From CAYYVJ01 sp964475115 (lineage in GTDB: Bacteria; Bacillota; Clostridia; Lachnospirales; Lachnospiraceae), in the NCBI GenBank assembly GCA_964475115.1, contig CAYYVJ010000067.1, forward strand, positions 1-12,181: 12,181 bases of DNA, written 5' to 3'. A program made the translations under genes and the position numbers. How positions within the stretch are numbered: position 1 is the first letter of the stretch; the number at the start of each line of letters is the position of its first letter. Positions 7,363-12,181 of this stretch are shown piece after piece. Below the pieces are notes generated by a model. The model worked only from the letters and a program-made list of their open reading frames with translations, was not told the origin of the DNA and made no database searches.

Positions 7363-8109
7363 ATGCTACCAGCAGAAAGACATATGAAAATTATTGAAAT
7401 CATAAGTGAAACTGGAAGTGCTGGAGTAGACCAGTTATCAAAGCTATTAGATGTAAGTCCAATGACGATTCGAAGAGATTTAAATATACTACAAGAGCAT
7501 AATTTAGTAGAAAGATCTCATGGTGGAGCTATTATAAAACAAGAAATAAACTATGGTACTAAAAGAGATGCGAGGCATTCAGAAAAAATAGCAATAGCAA
7601 AGAAATGCGCTGAATTTGTAAAAGAAGGCGATACCTTATATTTAGATGCGGGTACAACGACTTATGAGATTGCCAACCAAATTAAGAATTTAAATGATTT
7701 AACAATTATAACGAATGATTTGGAAATCGCTTCTTTATTAGTAAATAGTGATGTAGAATTGTTTGTATGTGGTGGAAATGTTCAAAAATCTACAAGAAGT
7801 ATGTATGGTATGTTTGCCAATCAAATGATAGAAAATTTCAGGATAAATCTTGGTTTTTTTGGTGCGATGTCAATTGATAATCATTATAATATTTTAACTC
7901 CAACGATGGAAAAGGCATCTTTTAAAAGAATTGTTTTAGATAGTTGTCAACGTTCTATTCTAGCAGTAGATGATTCTAAATTTAATAGGAAATCTTTTCT
8001 GAAAATAAATAATTTGAATGATTATACGGGAATTGTAACTAATAAAAAAATTACGAAAGAAGAATTAAAGAAAATGGAAGCATCAAACATTCGTTTAATT
8101 GTAGTTTAA
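7363..8109 (+). CDS. DeoR/GlpR-family transcriptional regulator, probable repressor of the acid-sugar operon
   Basis: DNA-binding repressor that usually responds to a phosphorylated sugar intermediate. Counting from the ATG at 7363 (248 residues), the N-terminus MLPAERHMKIIEII and the winged helix with VSPMTIRRDLNIL (about 31-43) and ERSHGGA (about 50-56) are classic DeoR features. The C-terminal sensor domain shows YLDAGTTTYEIA (about 93-104), ITNDLEIA (about 116-123) and GFFGAMSID (about 165-173). A GTG two codons upstream (7357) is an alternative start. I prefer the ATG because it gives the usual family N-terminus and has GGGTGA at 7351-7356; GAGG at 7344-7347 would suit the GTG. It follows the permease terminator with no room for its own promoter after it. 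The target is likely the CGAACA repeats before the kinase gene, and the effector a phosphorylated four-carbon acid; both are inferences from position. Confidence 0.92.
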   Translation: MLPAERHMKIIEIISETGSAGVDQLSKLLDVSPMTIRRDLNILQEHNLVERSHGGAIIKQEINYGTKRDARHSEKIAIAKKCAEFVKEGDTLYLDAGTTTYEIANQIKNLNDLTIITNDLEIASLLVNSDVELFVCGGNVQKSTRSMYGMFANQMIENFRINLGFFGAMSIDNHYNILTPTMEKASFKRIVLDSCQRSILAVDDSKFNRKSFLKINNLNDYTGIVTNKKITKEELKKMEASNIRLIVV

Positions 8110-8173
8110 AATAAAAGGATATATTTTATTTTGAAATCATATATTAAAATAACGATTTGATTTAGGTGCATGT

Positions 8174-9349
8174 ATGAAAAAAATAATTTATAAGATCACA
8201 TTGATAATAAGTGTTTTGTTGCTAGCGAATCCTTTTATTAAAGTAAATGCAACCGAGCCCCCCTCACCTTTTAAATTACACGCCCTTTCCGCATTGCTTA
8301 TGGATGCAGAAAGTGGGCGTGTTTTATATGAGAAAAATGGCTATGAAAAACTTCCCATGGCAAGTACAACTAAAATCATGACTTGTATAATTGCTTTAGA
8401 AAATTCTGATATGAATGAAATTGTAACAATTTCTCAATATGCGTCTACTATGCCTGATGTACAGCTCAACGTTATTAAGAACGAACAGTATAAGATGATT
8501 GACTTACTTCATTCCCTAATGTTAGAATCCCATAATGATGTAGCAGTAGCAATAGCAGAACATATTGGCGGTTCTGTAGAAGGTTTTGCATCTTTAATGA
8601 ATCAGAAAGCGAAAGATTTAGGAGCTTTTGATACGAATTTTGTAACTCCAAATGGGTTAGATTCCCAGGAGCATTATACAACTGCTGCAGATTTAGCAAA
8701 AATTACTGCTTATGCAATAAAAAATGAAGAATTCATAAAAATAACCAATGAATCCTCTTATTCTTTTTCTGAGATAAATGGCAAACGAACACATTATGTT
8801 AATAATAAAAATTCATTTTTAAATCAAATGGAAGGTGCAATCGGTGTTAAAACGGGTTTTACTGGAAAAGCAGGTTATTGTTTTGTAGGAGCAGTAGATC
8901 ATGAAGGGAAAAAACTCATAACAGTTGTTCTTGGAAGTGGTTGGCCACCATATAAAACTTATAAATGGAATGATACTAAATTCCTAATGTATTATGGACT
9001 AAATAACTATTATAATAGAACTATCTATGCAAATGAAATGGATATAAAAAAAATTCATGTAGAAGATGGGATATATGATTTTACGAATACTTATTCAGTA
9101 GGCGACTTAAGCATGTTAGTAAGAGAAGATGAGAAAATTGAATATTTCTATTCTATACCGGAAAGTATTGTGGCACCTGTAGAAAAGGATAGTATAGTTG
9201 GGTTTGTAGAAATCAGTATTAGTGGTAGTCCATACATAAAATATCCAATTATGGCTTCTGATTCCATACTAAAAATAACATTTCCATACTGTGTGAAAAA
9301 GGTTTTTAAAGAATATTTATTATTGGATTTAGTTACAGATACAAATTAA
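8174..9349 (+). CDS. D-alanyl-D-alanine carboxypeptidase (serine peptidase S11, DacF/PBP5 type)
   Basis: Secreted penicillin-binding protein that trims the terminal D-alanine from peptidoglycan stem peptides. The 391 residues start with a signal peptide (MKKIIYKITLIISVLLL, likely cleavage after A26 in KVNA). The three active-site motifs are all present: STTK with nucleophile S64 and K67, SHN at 119-121, and KTG at 226-228 within GVKTGFTGKAGYC. A beta-rich PBP5_C-like domain follows at about 285-375. The tail after it (KKVFKEYLLLDLVTDTN) is short and could be an amphipathic membrane-associating helix, but there is no clear transmembrane anchor. Length matches B. subtilis DacF. The ATG has AGGTG at 8164-8168, a modest site. 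It lies 64 bp after the DeoR gene and 49 bp before the next gene, on the same strand. No convincing promoter was found in the AT-rich upstream gap. Confidence 0.95.
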   Translation: MKKIIYKITLIISVLLLANPFIKVNATEPPSPFKLHALSALLMDAESGRVLYEKNGYEKLPMASTTKIMTCIIALENSDMNEIVTISQYASTMPDVQLNVIKNEQYKMIDLLHSLMLESHNDVAVAIAEHIGGSVEGFASLMNQKAKDLGAFDTNFVTPNGLDSQEHYTTAADLAKITAYAIKNEEFIKITNESSYSFSEINGKRTHYVNNKNSFLNQMEGAIGVKTGFTGKAGYCFVGAVDHEGKKLITVVLGSGWPPYKTYKWNDTKFLMYYGLNNYYNRTIYANEMDIKKIHVEDGIYDFTNTYSVGDLSMLVREDEKIEYFYSIPESIVAPVEKDSIVGFVEISISGSPYIKYPIMASDSILKITFPYCVKKVFKEYLLLDLVTDTN

Positions 9350-9398
9350 GAATGTTTAGATAAAAAACAATACAAAAGAGCATTGGAGGCACAAAAAA

Positions 9399-11741
9399 AT
9401 GAGCATTAAATTTATAGAAAAAACACCATTAAAGGTAGCTGCAGGCACTAAGCTTTTCAAAAAATCGGAGCCAGTAGAGATGGTAGGAATAGTATTGCAA
9501 GGAGTAGTCGAGGCTATAAGTGAGTATGGTAAAATACAATTAAGTGTAGCATCTATGGTAGGCCTGATGGATATACATCAGGGGACTTACCTATATGATT
9601 ATGTTGTAAAAGAAGAAGTGACTATCTTTCCTTTTAAATATGATAAAGAAGAAGATTTAGATAAAATAATGCATTTGGGTGCTGATTATGCTGGGGTAAT
9701 GGTTGCAAATGCAACTTCACAAACACTTCAGGTTTTGAAATTTCATGAAGCGCTAGTTGAAAGTGCGGCAAGTCTTTTTGAATTCTTAAAAGAATATAAT
9801 GCTATTTATGAGAACGATTGTTCACATTTTCAAAATTCGAGTGAAAAAAGCAGTACGATAATTGAACAATTAGAAATGATAGATGAAAAATATTTGCTCT
9901 TGGATGATGGGGTCGAATATTTCAGAAGTCTATCACATATAGCAGCGGATAATCAAAAACAATTTTTTGGAGCGAGCAAGACGGTTTCAAGATATCATGT
10001 AAATGTAGCTTCTCGACTCGTAAATAAAATAAACGAGTCTTGTTTAGCTGTTATCAAATATTCGAATCAGCTAATACCGCTATTAGCTGATAAAGGTGTG
10101 GATAGTTTGTTTTCGTCTTTTGCTAAACTAGCCGTGGAAATGGGACAAGCTAAAAGTGATAATACTTTAGTCTTGGAGCATGTTTCTGATGTAATTGAAG
10201 AAATAAGTAAAATTTATACAATTTATACGGAAACCCTTATGATCCCAGTTGGAATTGATGTTAAATGGATCAAAAGTTTGTACTCAAATATTCTTAACTT
10301 ATCTGAGAAAAAAAGTGAAATGGAAGAAGATACTACAAATCTTTCCTTTAAATATGCTGAAAAGGATATTGAAAGAGCGATACTTGAGACAGAGCATGCT
10401 ACGAATAAAATTTTGAAATATTCGGGTTTTGATGCAGAGAAACAAAAAGAATTTAAGGAACTTTTAATCTTATCAAAAAGTCAAAATGATAATGAGATGA
10501 TGGATAATGAAAATAGAAAAGTTAGACAAAAGATAGCATCTTATTTTTATGAAGTTTATGAAAAGGTGTTTTTCCGTGCAGAAGAAGAAAAAAATGATTC
10601 TAAATTAATTAATTTATTTTTAAATTTTGGATTTTTCGATGAAACTTTATTTGATAAAGAACATTTATTAGAACTTTATTACCTTGAAATAACACCTGTA
10701 AAACATCAAATCTATACAATTAGACAATGGTTACAGGCTATTTTTAATGGAGAAAAAGAACCTTCTGTTAATGAATTTGAAATGGATTATAAAGAAGATT
10801 TTCGAGATCAAAAGAGAACTAGGAAATTTTCACCCGAAGAAGAAAGAGCATACTTAAATGATAGAAGAAAAAAAGTACATTATGAAATCACGAACTTCTT
10901 TAGACTTGTAAATCGAATGACCAGTGGGCACATTCTTAGCTTTTCTCCAATACTAAGTCAAGATTCTTTTGTACGTGATATTAAAAAAACATTTGTAACA
11001 AAAGAGTATGCTTTTAGCAAATTAGAATCTGTTTTGAAGATAGATTATTCTGCTTTTTATAGAGAACAGGTATATCAAGATAATGAAAAATTAAAAGAGC
11101 ATGTTTATATAATGAAGCAGATATTACCGGATATTATTCTTATGCCAAATGTGGGAAGTAGAGGTGTTATGTGGCAGGAGATTTCTGAGAAAAGAAGAGA
11201 TACTCCAGCTCGATTTGTATTCCCTATTTTCACAATTGAGGACATGCAAAATCTCTTTATTAGAGTTGTGGGTGCTTTTCGTTGGGAACTTTGTAGAACA
11301 GTTCAAGGCGTGCGTTGGAATGATATAAGAGATAAATCTCTAACATCAGAATATTCTGATTATGTTCAATTTTATAGAAATAATAGAGAGATACCAGCAC
11401 AAACAAAAGATAAAATAAAATTACAATTACAAAAAGCAAAAAATAGTTTTAAAGAAATGTTTGTTATGGATTATGAAAATTGGATTCGCTATGAAGCTCA
11501 AGGAGCAATAAAGCTTAATAAAGTAGCGAGAGAAATCATGTTTGTATACTGTCCACTTTCAAAAGAAATTAGAGATCGAATTGCTGCACAACCAGCTTTT
11601 GCAGATGCTGCTGGACGTTTCCAAAGAGAACGCCTAAAAAAAGTAAAAGAAGTGACCAATCGTTATATAAATGTTTCAAAGAGAATTGGAGAATTGCCTG
11701 AAATTTTGCAAGATAACATAAATTTCTACAAAGATTTATAA
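9399..11741 (+). CDS. Large protein of unknown function with cNMP-binding-like N-terminal domain
   Basis: I do not recognise a function. Of the 780 residues, about 5-95 look like the beta-roll of Crp/cyclic-nucleotide-binding proteins: PLKVAAGTKLFKKSEPVEMVGIV (in part), then LQGVVEAI, SMVGLMDI and YDYVVKEEVTIFPF. The phosphate-binding cassette with its conserved Arg is missing, so cyclic nucleotide binding is doubtful. The remaining roughly 680 residues are charged and mostly helical, without HTH, kinase, GTPase or nuclease motifs, signal peptide or membrane segments. The most conserved-looking stretch is around 618-650 (VVGAFRWELCRTVQGVRWND), with a second at about 683-720 (SFKEMFVMDYENWIRYEA, then KVAREIMFVYCPL). 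The ATG follows TGGAGG at 9384-9389. It lies 49 bp behind the carboxypeptidase with no terminator between, and is separated from the downstream carboxyltransferase by a promoter. I have a vague recollection of similar proteins in Lachnospiraceae, annotated only as cyclic nucleotide-binding domain proteins. Confidence 0.9.
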   Translation: MSIKFIEKTPLKVAAGTKLFKKSEPVEMVGIVLQGVVEAISEYGKIQLSVASMVGLMDIHQGTYLYDYVVKEEVTIFPFKYDKEEDLDKIMHLGADYAGVMVANATSQTLQVLKFHEALVESAASLFEFLKEYNAIYENDCSHFQNSSEKSSTIIEQLEMIDEKYLLLDDGVEYFRSLSHIAADNQKQFFGASKTVSRYHVNVASRLVNKINESCLAVIKYSNQLIPLLADKGVDSLFSSFAKLAVEMGQAKSDNTLVLEHVSDVIEEISKIYTIYTETLMIPVGIDVKWIKSLYSNILNLSEKKSEMEEDTTNLSFKYAEKDIERAILETEHATNKILKYSGFDAEKQKEFKELLILSKSQNDNEMMDNENRKVRQKIASYFYEVYEKVFFRAEEEKNDSKLINLFLNFGFFDETLFDKEHLLELYYLEITPVKHQIYTIRQWLQAIFNGEKEPSVNEFEMDYKEDFRDQKRTRKFSPEEERAYLNDRRKKVHYEITNFFRLVNRMTSGHILSFSPILSQDSFVRDIKKTFVTKEYAFSKLESVLKIDYSAFYREQVYQDNEKLKEHVYIMKQILPDIILMPNVGSRGVMWQEISEKRRDTPARFVFPIFTIEDMQNLFIRVVGAFRWELCRTVQGVRWNDIRDKSLTSEYSDYVQFYRNNREIPAQTKDKIKLQLQKAKNSFKEMFVMDYENWIRYEAQGAIKLNKVAREIMFVYCPLSKEIRDRIAAQPAFADAAGRFQRERLKKVKEVTNRYINVSKRIGELPEILQDNINFYKDL

Positions 11742-11756
11742 AAAAAAGATGAATAC

Positions 11757-11785
11757 TTGATAATTTTACCAAAAAGAGATACAAT
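11757..11785 (+). promoter_or_regulatory. Sigma-A promoter of the carboxyltransferase gene
   Basis: TTGATA (11757-11762) and TACAAT (11780-11785) are separated by 17 bp, each one mismatch from consensus. Transcription would start near 11792, giving a leader of about 43 nt before the ATG at 11835. It is the only strong promoter candidate in the 93-bp gap and implies the carboxyltransferase begins its own transcription unit. Confidence 0.72.
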
Positions 11786-11817
11786 TAAAATTAGCATATA
11801 TTTGGTAGACAATATAA
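11767..11817. repeat. Inverted repeat TACCAAA / TTTGGTA around the carboxyltransferase promoter
   Basis: TACCAAA at 11767-11773 lies in the promoter spacer and its exact inverse TTTGGTA at 11811-11817 lies in the leader, 37 bp apart. The pair brackets the -10 box and the predicted start site, so it could be a two-site operator. A 7-bp match in so AT-rich a gap may also be chance. Confidence 0.3.
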
Positions 11818-11834
11818 AAATGGAGGACTAAAAT

Positions 11835-12181
11835 ATGAGTAATTCGGCACAAGTATCAGCAAGTAAAAGAATTCACACCTTACTTGATGAGAATAGTTTT
11901 GTTGAAATTGGTGGACGTATTAAATCAAGAAATACGGACTTTAATTTGCAACGAGCTGAAACACCTTCTGATGGTGTGATTGCTGGTTATGGTACAATTG
12001 ACCATAATCTTGTATATGTATATAGTCAAGATGCAACAGTATTAAATGGTTCCATAGGTGAAATGCATGCTAAAAAGATAGTAGATCTTTATAAACTCGC
12101 ATTAAAGGTTGGGGCACCTGTTGTTGGATTAATTGATTGCGCAGGTCTTAGATTACAAGAAGCAACAGATGCTTTAAATGG
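11835..12181 (+). CDS. Biotin-dependent acyl-CoA carboxyltransferase / decarboxylase alpha subunit (MmdA-like), 5' part
   Basis: First 115 codons of a gene that continues past the window. The translation begins MSNSAQVSASKRIHTLLDEN, followed by SFVEIGGRI, SDGVIAGYGTIDHNLVYVYSQDATVLNGSIGEMHAKKIV, VGAPVVGLIDCAGLRLQEA. This is the N-terminal crotonase-like carboxyltransferase domain seen in methylmalonyl-CoA, glutaconyl-CoA and propionyl-CoA carboxylase subunits. The oxyanion-hole region around GSIGEMHAKKI and the DCAGLRLQE loop are characteristic. In anaerobic clostridia such a subunit usually works with a biotin carrier and a sodium-pumping membrane subunit, which would lie beyond the edge. 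The ATG follows TGGAGG at 11821-11826. It has its own promoter at 11757-11785. The acyl-CoA substrate cannot be told from this part. Confidence 0.9.
   Translation, partial: MSNSAQVSASKRIHTLLDENSFVEIGGRIKSRNTDFNLQRAETPSDGVIAGYGTIDHNLVYVYSQDATVLNGSIGEMHAKKIVDLYKLALKVGAPVVGLIDCAGLRLQEATDALN

Noticed and set aside
8108..8132. Perfect 9-bp inverted repeat AAAATAAAA / TTTTATTTT after the DeoR gene
   Set aside because: All pairs are A-U, so the RNA hairpin would be very weak; it may be a poor terminator but is expected by chance in such AT-rich DNA.
8482..8791. Two further CGAACA copies inside the carboxypeptidase gene (8482-8487 and 8786-8791)
   Set aside because: They lie far apart in coding sequence, with no promoter or regular spacing, so they are treated as chance matches to the operator motif.

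Overview
The window looks like chromosomal DNA of a low-GC Gram-positive anaerobe, most likely a clostridium and plausibly a member of the Lachnospiraceae. This rests on AT-rich coding sequence, strong AGGAGG-type ribosome binding sites, sigma-A style promoters, short hairpin/T-run terminators, and the start of a biotin-dependent decarboxylase-type carboxyltransferase at the right edge. The species cannot be named from the sequence alone. No rRNA, tRNA, CRISPR array, insertion sequence or phage gene was seen.

Left part (1-3468): a transmembrane chemoreceptor (43-2067, +) with a dCache sensor whose residues match the amino-acid-binding motif. It ends at a strong hairpin terminator. Converging on that terminator is a tocopherol-cyclase-family protein of unknown role (2124-3020, -). 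Behind it lies a decayed piece of a GPH-type sugar:cation symporter (about 3060-3468, -), with an internal deletion and a frame change.

Central part (3432-8109): a compact catabolic locus. A near-consensus promoter (TTGACA-17-TAAAAT), followed by two CGAACA direct repeats exactly 20 bp apart, drives a DUF1537 four-carbon acid-sugar kinase, a PdxA2-type dehydrogenase and a GntP-family permease. A terminator follows, then a DeoR-family regulator. The expected scheme is: GntP imports a four-carbon aldonate (D-threonate or D-erythronate), the kinase phosphorylates it at C4, and PdxA2 oxidises and decarboxylates the product to dihydroxyacetone phosphate, which enters glycolysis. The DeoR protein probably senses a phosphorylated intermediate and represses the promoter.

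Right part (8174-12181): a secreted D-alanyl-D-alanine carboxypeptidase (DacF/PBP5 type), then 49 bp downstream a 780-residue protein that I cannot assign a function. It has a degenerate cyclic-nucleotide-binding-like N-terminus and a long, charged, mostly helical remainder. Then a good promoter (TTGATA-17-TACAAT) precedes a carboxyltransferase gene that runs off the window. The 780-residue protein is the least explained item here. I do not see a clearly new multi-gene system. The best leads are that protein, the putative DeoR operator, and the tocopherol-cyclase-like protein in an apparent anaerobe.
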